From Sphingobacteriaceae bacterium (GTDB lineage: Bacteria > Bacteroidota > Bacteroidia > Sphingobacteriales > Sphingobacteriaceae): 64,000 bases of DNA. The stretch spans positions 28,240 to 92,239 of the forward strand of contig JAGIAD010000015.1 in assembly GCA_017745075.1 (NCBI GenBank), in the 5' to 3' direction. The notes below the pieces were generated by a model. The model saw only the letters and a program-made list of their open reading frames with translations, ran no database searches and was not told where the DNA came from. This document shows, in pieces, positions 1-8,845 of this stretch. Each line of letters starts with the position of its first letter. Position 1 is the first letter of the stretch. A program made the position numbers and the translations under genes.

Positions 1-2
1 CC

Positions 3-110
3 CGTGGTAATACCCAATATTGGGAATACGATGCACTTCAAAGACCAAAGTTTGAATTGGATAGAGATAAAAATATTGTCAAATCATACGATTATCATAT
101 TAAAAATTAA
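3..110 (+). CDS. C-terminal end of an upstream YD-repeat/Rhs-like protein (partial)
   Basis: The frame beginning at base 3 is open from the window edge to a TAA at 108-110 and encodes 35 residues. The text (YWEYDALQRPKFELDRDKN, then a YDYH motif close to the stop) is the spacing of a YD repeat, as at the end of the cell-surface proteins that often precede DUF6443/Rhs genes in Bacteroidota. It stops 8 nt before the Rhs start, so the two are probably one operon. The overlapping frame from base 4 has no such pattern and is a shadow. Only the tail is in the window, so length and domains cannot be judged. Confidence 0.7.
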   Translation, partial: RGNTQYWEYDALQRPKFELDRDKNIVKSYDYHIKN

Positions 111-118
111 CGCTCAGG

Positions 119-3100
119 ATGAAAAAAATAACCAAATACCTTACTGCATTTTTTTTGCTGTCGGGAGTAATTTCTTATGGTTTAAAGGCACAAGAAGCTA
201 AAATTGTAAATGCGTATAACCCATTGCAACCAAATATTACAGCATCAGGTTCTATCACTTTAGTCCCGGGTTTTTTTGTGCCACAAGGTAATAGTTTCAG
301 AGCCTATATTTCTGGAATTAGCCAAAGCCAGCCTTTTGCGGCACAGCCCAGTGCTAACCGAACTTATGGAAGCATAAAAATATTTAAAATACCTGGAATC
401 AAAACCGCCGGTCAGGCCAATCAACAAAATTTCCTGACCAATCAGGTTTCGCAGGTTATAGAGTACCAGGACGGATTAGGCAGGCCAGTACAACAGGTTG
501 CACTTTATGCATCGCCTACAGGTAAAGATGTGGTACACCCCATTGCTTACGATAATGCAGGACGACAACCCAAACAATACCTTGCTTATACCAAAGCCAA
601 TAATCAGGGACAATACAATGCACAAGCATTGGATGGCGGTAGCGGATATGCATCTGGAGAACAATATAATTTTTACCAAAGTGGCAGTACAGGGAACTTT
701 AAATCTACTACTTTCCCCTATGCTGAAGCACGCCTGGATCCTTTAGGGCTTAACCAGACTGAGCAGGGGAGTGTGGGAGCAATACATCAGCTTGCTGGTG
801 GGCATACTACTAAAACCAATTTAACCCTCAGTACAACAGCTGATGGTGTGTTGAATTGGCAACTTACCAGTAATGGTTTGAGTGCTTCAGGTAACAATGT
901 TTTAGAAGGATTGATTAAAGAAATTGCAAAAGATGCCAATTGGGTAGCGGGGCGGGCAGGTACTAAAGAAAGTTTTACCGATGGTAACGGAAGAAGAATG
1001 GCTGATCGATTTTTCATAACAGAGAACCAGTCTGCCACCACTTACTATGTTTACGACCAGATTAAACCAGATAGATTACTTTATATACTTTCGCCAGGAT
1101 TTAATGCCCAGCAGATTGTATTGGGCGATAGCACTTTTAATCGTTATGTTTATGCTTACCGTTATGATCAGCGTAACCGTACAATTGCTAAAAAAATTCC
1201 AGGGGCAGGTTGGCTGCACATCGTTTATAACCAGCTGGATCAACCGGTAGCCACTCAGGATTCGGTGCAGCGTATTGCTAATGAATGGAGTTACGTAAAG
1301 TACGATGTACAGGGACGGATTATACTTAACGGAAAATATGCAACAACTGCTGATCGAATAAACTTACAAGCTCAGTTAGATGCTGCAGTAAATAATTGGG
1401 AAAAACGCGATGTGAATGGTACTTATGGTTATAGTAATGTTTCCTTCCCAACGGGTAACAGTACAGAAGTATACAAAGTAATTTATTATGATGATTACGA
1501 CTTACCATCATCCTGTCCGTTTGCTACGGCGCCTGCGGGGAGTACGTCCATAGTTACAGGCTTGCCTACTGCAAGTCTGACACGCGTACTGGATACACAG
1601 AAAATGTTATGGACGGTAAATTATTATGATGAGGATGGGCAACCTATAAAAGTATATGCAGAGAATAATATAAATGGTACTGATGAGTTGACTAATACTT
1701 ACGCATTTACAGGGCAGCTGGAAAGTGCTCAACGGATAAGTACTACAGCCAATTCGACTGTTAGTATTGGCGAACGTTATGTGTACGATGACAGTGGCAG
1801 ATTATTGCAAACCTGGGAAAAGATAAACAACCAACCAGAAGTTTTACTTTCAGAAATGGTGTATAACGAACTGGGGCAGGTAGCGCAAAAGAAATTACAC
1901 TCGGTTGATGGTACCAGTTTTTTACAAACGCAATCTTACAGTTATAATGACCAAGGCGCCTTGAAAACCATAAATAGTGCCGATATTACGGGAGGTGGTA
2001 ATGCCAAATTTGGCATGGAACTTAAGTATGAAGATGCTGCCATACCGCAATATAATGGTAACATTGGTGCAAGCCAATGGAAAGTGGCCCGCACCGGCAC
2101 CTCCCCCAAAATGGGGTACGACTACCAGTTTGACGCTGTTGGACGCATTGTTGCTGCCGAATCGTTGACTAACGGCAATAAGGATAAGAATTATAGCGAA
2201 TATATTAAGTACGATCAATTAGGTAATATCCGTGACCTGGGACGCTACGCCAATATCAATGGGGTACGTACTCAAATAGATAGTTTAAATTACCAATACC
2301 AAGGGGGCAGACATACCCGCATAGATGATGCTACCGGAAACCCACTTGGTTTTAGCGAAGAAATACAAACAGACGATGAATATGGTTATGACGGCTTTGG
2401 AAGGGTGATTAGCGATAAGAATAAGAACATTACAATAGCTTACAACGCTGTTTCGTTGCCCAAGCTCATTACCTGGCCCGGAACTGGCCGGACTACCGAA
2501 TATACTTATAGCGCCGATGGTACAAAACTAGGCTGGCAGCATACTGTTAATGGCACCAGTGAGGGGAAATTATATAACAGCGGTTTAGAATATGCTGTGG
2601 TTAACGGTGGTGCACCCGTGTTAAAATTTATACAAACATCCGAAGGGCGGGCACGTTTTAACGGAACCGCTTTTGTATATGAATATTATCTGACCGATAA
2701 CCTCGGTAATGTAAGGGCCACTATTGATGCTGATCCGGCAGATCCAACACAATTAACTGCAAGAGTTCTACAGGAACATAGCTATTACCCTTTTGGTGCT
2801 ACCATGCCCGGTGCTGATATCAATTTTGCAAGTGGAGAGGCAAATAGCTATCTTTATAATGGTAAAGAGTTAGATGCCGAGTTAAATCAGTATGATTCCG
2901 AAGCCCGTTTTTATGATGCAACTATTGGGAGGTGGAGTGCTATAGACCCCATGAGTGAAAAGTATTTTGGTATAAGCGCGTATAGCTATGTATTTAATAA
3001 TCCGTTGATGTTTATTGATCCTAGTGGAATGGACCCCGAAGGGCCGGGAGGTGGCTATGTTTTAGTTGAGCCCGGACTTTGGTTCAACAAGGAAAAAAAT

Positions 3101-3835
3101 GAATATTTTGCTTACACTTATTCAGGCCCCGATGGAAGTGCTGCGGCTGCCTTTGCCGAACATCAAGCATTTTTTGGTGGAACTTTTTTTGGTGCCATGA
3201 ATGAGATGGCTGGGTGGAAAACATATAGTCTTATGGAGACGCCACAACAGCGTAAGGCCAGAGAACAGGCTGCAGAACGAGCCGCTTTAAGAGCCCGGAA
3301 CGAAGCAATATATAATGCCAAGGCCAAGCAGGGAAATTTCGGGACAAATGCTAAACAAGGGAATAAGGAAATCGATTGGTATGGACCTGGAGGAAAGATG
3401 AACTGGATCCTTGGAGTATCAGCTCTTGCTTCGGAAAAATTTTCTGGAATTAGCCGAGTCGGAAATAACCTTATAATATATAACGCTACAAGAACTGGGA
3501 GGGTTTTTTATGCAAATCAATATGTTAATACATTCGGCTTGTCTAAAGTAGGTGGTTTGCTAGGGAAGGTATCATTTGGTATTGGTGTTGTGATAGATGG
3601 CGTAGGTGTTTATAATTATTATAAAAACCCCAAAAGTGTAAATGCAGTATCACCAGGTAAGTTTGGACTAAATACTGGAGTAGGGGCTTTTGGACTTACT
3701 GGGGTAGGAACAATACCTGCAATAACTTACTTTGGAATAGATGCCTTTTATCCAGGTGGCATACAAGGCTATGCAAATGATTATAAAAAAGTGCTAGACA
3801 ATAATCCTGGTTATTATCCCCATTTTAGTTTTTAG
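119..3835 (+). CDS. Rhs/YD-repeat protein with DUF6443 domain and variable C-terminal toxin region
   Basis: A 1238-residue secreted protein. Residues 1-24 form a signal peptide (MKKITKYLTAFFLLSG...). Residues about 105-230 match the DUF6443 type (QVIEYQDGLGRPVQQV). YD-repeat text follows to about 880, then the Rhs core near 890-968 (YYPFGATMPG, YLYNGKELD, ARFYDATIGRWSAIDP, FNNPLMFIDPSGMD). Everything after DPSGMD (about 270 residues) is the exchangeable tip. It includes a Lys/Arg/Ala-rich stretch and then a glycine-rich hydrophobic stretch (about 1095-1210), ending YYPHFSF. Rhs proteins of this kind carry C-terminal toxins that act on neighbouring cells. The tip's own activity is not recognisable; its hydrophobicity and the membrane protein directly downstream would fit a membrane-acting toxin, which is inference. 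It could instead be a non-toxic surface protein. Confidence 0.85.
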   Translation: MKKITKYLTAFFLLSGVISYGLKAQEAKIVNAYNPLQPNITASGSITLVPGFFVPQGNSFRAYISGISQSQPFAAQPSANRTYGSIKIFKIPGIKTAGQANQQNFLTNQVSQVIEYQDGLGRPVQQVALYASPTGKDVVHPIAYDNAGRQPKQYLAYTKANNQGQYNAQALDGGSGYASGEQYNFYQSGSTGNFKSTTFPYAEARLDPLGLNQTEQGSVGAIHQLAGGHTTKTNLTLSTTADGVLNWQLTSNGLSASGNNVLEGLIKEIAKDANWVAGRAGTKESFTDGNGRRMADRFFITENQSATTYYVYDQIKPDRLLYILSPGFNAQQIVLGDSTFNRYVYAYRYDQRNRTIAKKIPGAGWLHIVYNQLDQPVATQDSVQRIANEWSYVKYDVQGRIILNGKYATTADRINLQAQLDAAVNNWEKRDVNGTYGYSNVSFPTGNSTEVYKVIYYDDYDLPSSCPFATAPAGSTSIVTGLPTASLTRVLDTQKMLWTVNYYDEDGQPIKVYAENNINGTDELTNTYAFTGQLESAQRISTTANSTVSIGERYVYDDSGRLLQTWEKINNQPEVLLSEMVYNELGQVAQKKLHSVDGTSFLQTQSYSYNDQGALKTINSADITGGGNAKFGMELKYEDAAIPQYNGNIGASQWKVARTGTSPKMGYDYQFDAVGRIVAAESLTNGNKDKNYSEYIKYDQLGNIRDLGRYANINGVRTQIDSLNYQYQGGRHTRIDDATGNPLGFSEEIQTDDEYGYDGFGRVISDKNKNITIAYNAVSLPKLITWPGTGRTTEYTYSADGTKLGWQHTVNGTSEGKLYNSGLEYAVVNGGAPVLKFIQTSEGRARFNGTAFVYEYYLTDNLGNVRATIDADPADPTQLTARVLQEHSYYPFGATMPGADINFASGEANSYLYNGKELDAELNQYDSEARFYDATIGRWSAIDPMSEKYFGISAYSYVFNNPLMFIDPSGMDPEGPGGGYVLVEPGLWFNKEKNEYFAYTYSGPDGSAAAAFAEHQAFFGGTFFGAMNEMAGWKTYSLMETPQQRKAREQAAERAALRARNEAIYNAKAKQGNFGTNAKQGNKEIDWYGPGGKMNWILGVSALASEKFSGISRVGNNLIIYNATRTGRVFYANQYVNTFGLSKVGGLLGKVSFGIGVVIDGVGVYNYYKNPKSVNAVSPGKFGLNTGVGAFGLTGVGTIPAITYFGIDAFYPGGIQGYANDYKKVLDNNPGYYPHFSF

Positions 3836-3853
3836 CTCTGAAAAAAGTTAATT

Positions 3854-4264
3854 ATGAGAAAAGCATATAATTATTTCTTTTACAAACTTTATAAGTTCTG
3901 GGATTTAGTTTCCACGCCTAAGTTTATCAGTGATTGGAAGGCTGAGTTAACAATTGATATTCTCGAAATATTTTTAGGTCTTTCAATAATTGTATATTAC
4001 ACAGTAATAACTAAAGAATGGATTGATTTTGGCAATGAGAAATACATAATCATAGTCTATTTATTATTTGTAGCAGTGCCTAATTATTTTATTTTTCATC
4101 ACCGGAATCAATGGAAACAGATAGTACACGAATTTGATCAATGGCCAAAGAAAAAAAATAAAATTGGAGGTATGATCGTTTTTATCATAATACTAGCAGT
4201 TGTTGGTAACTTAATATTTGCCTTTTATCAGATGAGTTTGGTCGATTGGAGTCAATATAGATGA
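3854..4264 (+). CDS. Small three-helix membrane protein, candidate Rhs immunity protein
   Basis: 136 residues starting 18 nt after the Rhs stop. Three hydrophobic segments are visible: about 34-52 (IDILEIFLGLSIIVYYTVI), 65-83 (YIIIVYLLFVAVPNYFIF) and 108-127 (MIVFIIILAVVGNLIFAFY). The N-terminus has the pattern YNYFFYKLYKFWDLVSTPKF and the C-terminus ends VDWSQYR. The gene at 5105-5521 is a clear paralogue with the same landmarks (FYKLYKFW, STPK, SDWKAEL, FHH, QWK, LIFAFY, VDWS). No named family was recognised. Position immediately behind an Rhs tip is the usual place for a cognate immunity gene, and duplication next to an Rhs tip remnant supports that role. Direct evidence of neutralisation is lacking. 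Confidence 0.65.
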   Translation: MRKAYNYFFYKLYKFWDLVSTPKFISDWKAELTIDILEIFLGLSIIVYYTVITKEWIDFGNEKYIIIVYLLFVAVPNYFIFHHRNQWKQIVHEFDQWPKKKNKIGGMIVFIIILAVVGNLIFAFYQMSLVDWSQYR

Positions 4265-4321
4265 ACATCCTGGAAACAAAGAATAGATTAGCGTTATAAA
4301 TCAAATGCCGAACCAAAAAAT

Positions 4322-4358
4322 AAAAGCAGTTCCCTTTTGGAGAACTGCTTTTATTTTT
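4322..4358. terminator. Rho-independent terminator (bidirectional form)
   Basis: An 11-bp perfect stem AAAAGCAGTTC (4322-4332) / GAACTGCTTTT (4342-4352) with a 9-nt loop, followed by ATTTTTTG. The A-rich 5' side would give a T-run on the other strand too. It closes the Rhs-immunity unit. Confidence 0.85.
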
Positions 4359-4437
4359 TGTTTTAAGCTTTCTACAGGAGATGATGCCGGTCAAAGGTAC
4401 CGTAATACAATGACATACCAGGGAGGGTATTAAATAC

Positions 4438-4857
4438 ATGAAATACAAATACAAGATTAAAAGAACACTAAAAATACAAGTTGACCTTTTAGAAAGAAAA
4501 ATTGAGGCTTATTTAGCAAATAACGGCTATCGCATAATTGAAAGAGGACCGGGCTATATAACGTTTACTGAGAATAAGTTTAGTGACCGAAAGAAGTCCA
4601 GGTATGACTTTCATACCAGAATAGGAGAAGGTAAGTTTATATTTAAATCCTCTTCCGAAACTGAAACCTATGCAGAACTAATTTACTTTACTTCAATGGT
4701 CGAATATATGATTATCGTGATGTTGGTTTGTTTATTTGGTATTTACGCAAGGAATATAATTATGCCCATTATTTTTTCTATATTTTTAACATTGCCGCTC
4801 TTATTTAAAATTGTTTATCAAAATGAGCATGTGTTTGAAGAAATTGTAGCATTCTAG
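4438..4857 (+). CDS. Hypothetical membrane protein in the Rhs island
   Basis: 139 residues with no recognised family. The first 85 residues are charged and probably cytoplasmic (KIKRTLKIQVDLLERKIEAY, then RIIERGPGYITFTENKFSDR). Two hydrophobic segments follow at about 86-105 (SMVEYMIIVMLVCLFGIYAR) and 107-127 (IIMPIIFSIFLTLPLLFKIVY). A strong terminator separates it from the Rhs unit, so it is probably transcribed independently. Genes of this size and build are common as orphan immunity or accessory genes behind Rhs proteins; that role here is inference only. The base composition is AT-rich like the two neighbouring membrane-protein genes. Confidence 0.6.
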   Translation: MKYKYKIKRTLKIQVDLLERKIEAYLANNGYRIIERGPGYITFTENKFSDRKKSRYDFHTRIGEGKFIFKSSSETETYAELIYFTSMVEYMIIVMLVCLFGIYARNIIMPIIFSIFLTLPLLFKIVYQNEHVFEEIVAF

Positions 4858-5022
4858 CTAACAACCAATTAAATCAAAAAGATTATACCAATATGGTTGT
4901 GTTGACGTATTCAAAGTTTTAACCTGGTTGGTGAGGGTAATAGCCTTGATTCCAGTTAGTTAAAATTAAGTGCTATTAGAATTGAACCAAATAATTTCTT
5001 GCCTTTTTTCATGCTGGTGTAG

Positions 5023-5094
5023 ATATTCATGGCGTATTTAATTTATGAAAGATTCGGGGAATATAAGGACGCTTATCCACGATTTAGTTTTTAA
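5023..5094 (+). pseudogene. Decayed Rhs C-terminal tip upstream of the second immunity paralogue
   Basis: In the frame ending at the TAA of 5092-5094 the sequence reads ...EYKDAYPRFSF-stop, matching the end of the intact Rhs protein (NPGYYPHFSF-stop). The DNA around both stops is alike (TTATCCNC, then TTTAGTTTTTA). Both are followed within 20 nt by the start of a paralogous three-helix membrane protein. Upstream, with a frame change, the DNA can be read GVDIHGVFNL, loosely like GVVIDGVGVYNY of the intact tip. A stop at 5020-5022 closes the frame, so only a fragment remains. Confidence 0.45.
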
Positions 5095-5104
5095 TTTAAT
5101 CAAC

Positions 5105-5521
5105 ATGACAATAAAAAAATCATATTATTATTTGTTTTATAAACTGTATAAATTTTGGCAAGTTGTATCAACACCAAAGATTTGGAGTGATTGGAAAGCA
5201 GAACTATGTATTGATGCTTTAATCTTGCTTTTAGGCGCATCTATTTTAGTTTATTACAAGGTTTTTGTTAATAGATATTTTCATTTTGGTGATTCTAATT
5301 TACCTGTAATTATTACCTGTATTTCAATTTCCCTAATTAATTATTTTGTCTTTCATCATAAAAGCCAATGGAAAGAAATTGTTATAAGATTTGATGCTTA
5401 TCCTCCAGAAAGTCATAAGAGGGGATCATTTGTAGTGGGTTTAGTAATATTAGCGGTAATTATAAATCTTATATTTGCTTTTTATTTAATGAGTAGAGTT
5501 GATTGGAGTCATTATCGATAG
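5105..5521 (+). CDS. Small three-helix membrane protein, second candidate Rhs immunity protein
   Basis: 138 residues from ATG 5105 (MTIKKSYYYLFYKLYKFW). An in-frame ATG at 5045 would add 20 residues that do not match the paralogue and that overlap the decayed Rhs tail in another frame, so 5105 is preferred. Three hydrophobic segments correspond to those of the protein at 3854-4264, with strong identity along the whole length (FYKLYKFW, VSTPK, SDWKAEL, NYFVFHH, SQWKEI, NLIFAFY, VDWSHYR). It is probably an orphan immunity gene left after its toxin tip was lost, which could protect against siblings carrying the older toxin. That function is inferred from arrangement. Confidence 0.65.
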   Translation: MTIKKSYYYLFYKLYKFWQVVSTPKIWSDWKAELCIDALILLLGASILVYYKVFVNRYFHFGDSNLPVIITCISISLINYFVFHHKSQWKEIVIRFDAYPPESHKRGSFVVGLVILAVIINLIFAFYLMSRVDWSHYR

Positions 5522-5596
5522 CTATTAAGAAAATTAATTAACTAACTTTCTACACATACTCACTAATGAACCAATGGCAAGTGAACTAATAAACCA

Positions 5597-5630
5597 AACA
5601 AAAAAGCGATTCCCGTTTCCGAGAATCGCT
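5597..5630 (-). terminator. Rho-independent terminator for the M16 protease gene
   Basis: Stem AGCGATTC (5605-5612) / GAATCGCT (5623-5630). Read on the minus strand it is followed by TTTTTTTGTTTGG. It lies about 65 nt beyond the minus-strand stop at 5694. Confidence 0.8.
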
Positions 5631-5693
5631 AGTATCTGATTTTAAGGCATCAGGCCTTTACCTTAAGCCTTCAACCTTTTAGCTTCCGCCTTA

Positions 5694-8627
5694 TTAATAT
5701 CCGAAAATCTGCTCCAGGCTCAATTTGGTAACCGGACCAAATTTTGCTAAATCGGCCATGTTGATTTTCTTTTCAGAAGCAACAATACAATAATTGTAAG
5801 GTTTGCCTGAAAGATTGTTTTGGTGGAATGATTTTACGTCATTAAAAGTTAAGGGTTTTAAATTGGCATACTCGTCAATCCTCGAATCGTGATCAAAGCC
5901 TAATTTCTTATCAGACAGGTAACTGTAGATAATGCCATCTTTGGTAATACGACTCGTTTCAATACCGTTTAAAGAGTTGGTTTTGGATAAATCGAATGAT
6001 TTGTCTGACTCAGGCAAGGTGGTCAGCAATTCGTTCATACCCGCCACAGCCTCATTCATTTTATCAGCCTGCGTACCTACATAGGCAATAATCGTATTTT
6101 CTTTCTCTTTACTGTTTGGAGAAGAATATACGGCAAAGGTAGAATAAGCCAGGGCTTTAGATTCTCTGATGGTCTGGAATACAACAGAACCCATACCGCC
6201 ACCAAAATAATTGTTGAATAAAGCAATTTTGGCCGAATTGGCAGGATCGTACAAGCCGCTGTTGCGTACCCAACGGATTTCTGCCTGAACCATATCATAA
6301 TCTGCAAAATAAACCTTGTTCGAATCGGTTTTGGTGTATACAAATTTCTTGATCGGTGCAGCATCGGTAAATTCTTTTGCCAATGGATGTGCTTTTACAA
6401 TATCAGCAGAAAATGCTGCCAATGTTTTTGGCCCGTAATAAGTAATGGTGTGTTTGTAATTGGTAAGGTTATGCAAGATGTAGATCAGGTCGGCTGATTT
6501 CATGTTCTTGATCTCATCGTTGCTTAATCCATAATTAAAAGGGTTATCAGAGCCGTATTGTGCATAACTCATTAAACCACTCAATATCGAACTTTTGTTC
6601 AATTTTGCATTTTCCCTCGATTTTAACAAACGTCCTTTTAAATCTTCTAAAGCTTTTTCATTTGGCTTGCAATGTGCTAAAACATCTTCAAGTAAAGCTA
6701 CTGCTTTATCGAAATTTTCTTGTAAACCGGTAATGGAAACGGTAGTTACGTCGGTACCTACATTGATGTTATAGCTACAGGCAATGTTATAAAACGCCTT
6801 ACTGATGTCTTCAGCAGAATATTTGTCGGTGCTTAAGAAAGAAAGGTATTGCGCAGCATACGGTAACAATTTGTAGTTATAAGAGCCCATATCAAAACGG
6901 TAACCCATACGGAAAATTCCATTTTCTGTATTCTGAACAGCAATTACGTCCGCAATGCCTGCTTTGCCAAACTGAAGATCTTTTGTATAATCCAAAAATT
7001 TAGGCGCAATCGGTTTTACCGGTTGTGCGATAATATTTTTAGTAAATGGCGAAACCTCATTGGTATTGGTTTTAACCGCTGTAATAGCTGGTTTTTCTAC
7101 TTTGATAATGCTTTTGTCTTCGCCTTTATGCTTTAATACAGCAACATAATTGTTGATGAAAAATTTATTGGCAAAATCTACAATTTCTTTCTTGGTTATT
7201 TTGCCCATTGCATCAGTTGAGGCCAATGTTTTATCCCATTCGGTGCCACGGTTTTGGATAAAGGCATTCATGGTAGCATCTGCACGCACGTCGTTATTGT
7301 CAAAACCCTGTAATTCGGCCAATTTAATGTTGGCTACAGTTGCTTTGATCAGGCTTTCATCAAATTCGCCTTTTTTAAGCAATTCTACTTGTTCCAATAA
7401 TAATTTCTGAGCTTCTTCCAAACTCTGGCCTGCTTTTGGCGAACCCGATAAAATGAAGATGCCATAATCTTTCATTGAATTGTAACCAGCACCTGCACGC
7501 AACATTTTTTGTTGCTTGTTAATGTTGATATCCATTAAACCCGCTTTACCATTAGATAAAATGCTGCCGATTAAATCCAGTAATAAACTTTCGTGGGTAT
7601 TTTGTGCGAAACCCCTGTAGGCAACGTATAAATTCTCAGCACTAGGGCCATAAATATCAACTTTCTGAACCTGTGTTAACGGTTTCTCAGGGGCAGGGTT
7701 GTATAACGATAAGGGTTTTGGCTTCATATAAGCAAAATCCTTATCAATTTTTTTAATCAGGTCATCATAATTAATGTCACCGCTCATAATTAAGGCCATA
7801 TTGTTAGGCACATAATATTTATCGTAATATTTTCTGATTTCGACCAAAGAAGGATTTTTTAAATGCTCAATGGTACCAATGGTAGTTTGTTGTCCGTAAT
7901 TGTGCGTAGGAAACAACGAATACAGCATTTTCTCGTACATTTTACGTCCGTCGTTATCCATGCCGATGTTTTTTTCTTCATAAACTGCTTCCAGCTCGGT
8001 ATGGAAAATACGGAAAACCGGTGCACGGAAACGCTCCGCCTGTACCGCTAAAAATTTATCAATGGCATTTGATGGAAGATCTTCTTCATATACGGTTTCC
8101 TCTACCGAAGTATGGGCATTGGTGCTGTTGCTTCCGATCGATTTCATCATTTTATCGTATTCGTTAGCGATCGAATAATTCGAAGCTTCACCAGAAGTTT
8201 TATCGATTTCCTTATAAATCTCTTTACGCTTAACCGGATCGGTGGTTTTGTTATAGGTTTCGTAAAGTGCCTCGATCTTATCCAGGTATGGTTTTTCCTT
8301 GGCGTAATTTAAAGTTCCGAATTTATCAGTTCCTTTAAATAAAAGATGTTCTAAATAGTGTGCCAAACCCGTATTGGTGCGTGGATCGGTATTACTACCA
8401 GCCCTAACCGCCATCTTATAGGTAATATTTGGCTCTTTATTGTTTTGCGATAGGATTACCGTTAATCCATTTTTTAAAGTATAAAAGCGGCTTTTGGTTG
8501 GGTCGTTGGTTACATACTTATACGTATAACCGCCTGATGTTCCTGTTTTCCACTGATAGGTTGTTTGCGCGCTGGCTATAGAACCTGTAATCAGAAAACA
8601 AGCTAAAGTAAATAGTTTGAATTTCAT
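5694..8627 (-). CDS. M16 family zinc metallopeptidase (fused two-half, pitrilysin/insulinase type)
   Basis: 977 residues from ATG 8627. The longer frame to 8735 starts upstream of a perfect -7 element (8713-8720) and lacks a signal peptide, so the shorter start, which begins with a clean signal peptide (MKFKLFTLACFLITGSIASAQ), is chosen. The inverted zinc motif HYLEH is at residues 90-94 (His90, Glu93, His94), and the distal Glu is in ELEAVYEEKN. The length fits a protein with an active N-terminal M16 half and an inactive C-terminal half, both with M16_C-like segments (PNNMALIMSGDI; NNYFGGGMGSVVFQTIRES). It is expected to be a periplasmic peptidase degrading short peptides. It is monocistronic and divergent from surE. 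Confidence 0.92.
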   Translation of the reverse strand: MKFKLFTLACFLITGSIASAQTTYQWKTGTSGGYTYKYVTNDPTKSRFYTLKNGLTVILSQNNKEPNITYKMAVRAGSNTDPRTNTGLAHYLEHLLFKGTDKFGTLNYAKEKPYLDKIEALYETYNKTTDPVKRKEIYKEIDKTSGEASNYSIANEYDKMMKSIGSNSTNAHTSVEETVYEEDLPSNAIDKFLAVQAERFRAPVFRIFHTELEAVYEEKNIGMDNDGRKMYEKMLYSLFPTHNYGQQTTIGTIEHLKNPSLVEIRKYYDKYYVPNNMALIMSGDINYDDLIKKIDKDFAYMKPKPLSLYNPAPEKPLTQVQKVDIYGPSAENLYVAYRGFAQNTHESLLLDLIGSILSNGKAGLMDININKQQKMLRAGAGYNSMKDYGIFILSGSPKAGQSLEEAQKLLLEQVELLKKGEFDESLIKATVANIKLAELQGFDNNDVRADATMNAFIQNRGTEWDKTLASTDAMGKITKKEIVDFANKFFINNYVAVLKHKGEDKSIIKVEKPAITAVKTNTNEVSPFTKNIIAQPVKPIAPKFLDYTKDLQFGKAGIADVIAVQNTENGIFRMGYRFDMGSYNYKLLPYAAQYLSFLSTDKYSAEDISKAFYNIACSYNINVGTDVTTVSITGLQENFDKAVALLEDVLAHCKPNEKALEDLKGRLLKSRENAKLNKSSILSGLMSYAQYGSDNPFNYGLSNDEIKNMKSADLIYILHNLTNYKHTITYYGPKTLAAFSADIVKAHPLAKEFTDAAPIKKFVYTKTDSNKVYFADYDMVQAEIRWVRNSGLYDPANSAKIALFNNYFGGGMGSVVFQTIRESKALAYSTFAVYSSPNSKEKENTIIAYVGTQADKMNEAVAGMNELLTTLPESDKSFDLSKTNSLNGIETSRITKDGIIYSYLSDKKLGFDHDSRIDEYANLKPLTFNDVKSFHQNNLSGKPYNYCIVASEKKINMADLAKFGPVTKLSLEQIFGY

Positions 8628-8712
8628 TGTTTGGTTTGGTTTTATGATCATGATGGTACCGGCTGTTGAGATGCATCCGAATACAGCATTCATTTTTAAT
8701 AAGTTATTTATC

Positions 8713-8720
8713 CAAATATA
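8713..8720 (-). promoter_or_regulatory. Bacteroidota -7 promoter element of the M16 gene
   Basis: On the minus strand TATATTTG, an exact match to TAnnTTTG. It places transcription start near 8709, giving about an 80-nt leader to ATG 8627 and arguing against the 8735 start. No clear -33 TTG was seen. Confidence 0.55.
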
Positions 8721-8845
8721 AAGGCTTTCCCTCACCGAATGAAAATATTTTTTATTTAATAACTAAAAGAATAGGAATAAATGATTATGGCATATAAATC
8801 ATGGTTTGTTACGCCCTCAAATAATAATTCTGTATTTTTACCGGC

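Noticed and set aside
4-201. 65-codon frame at the left edge
   Set aside because: It overlaps the Rhs signal peptide and the YD-repeat tail in other frames and has no protein-like features.
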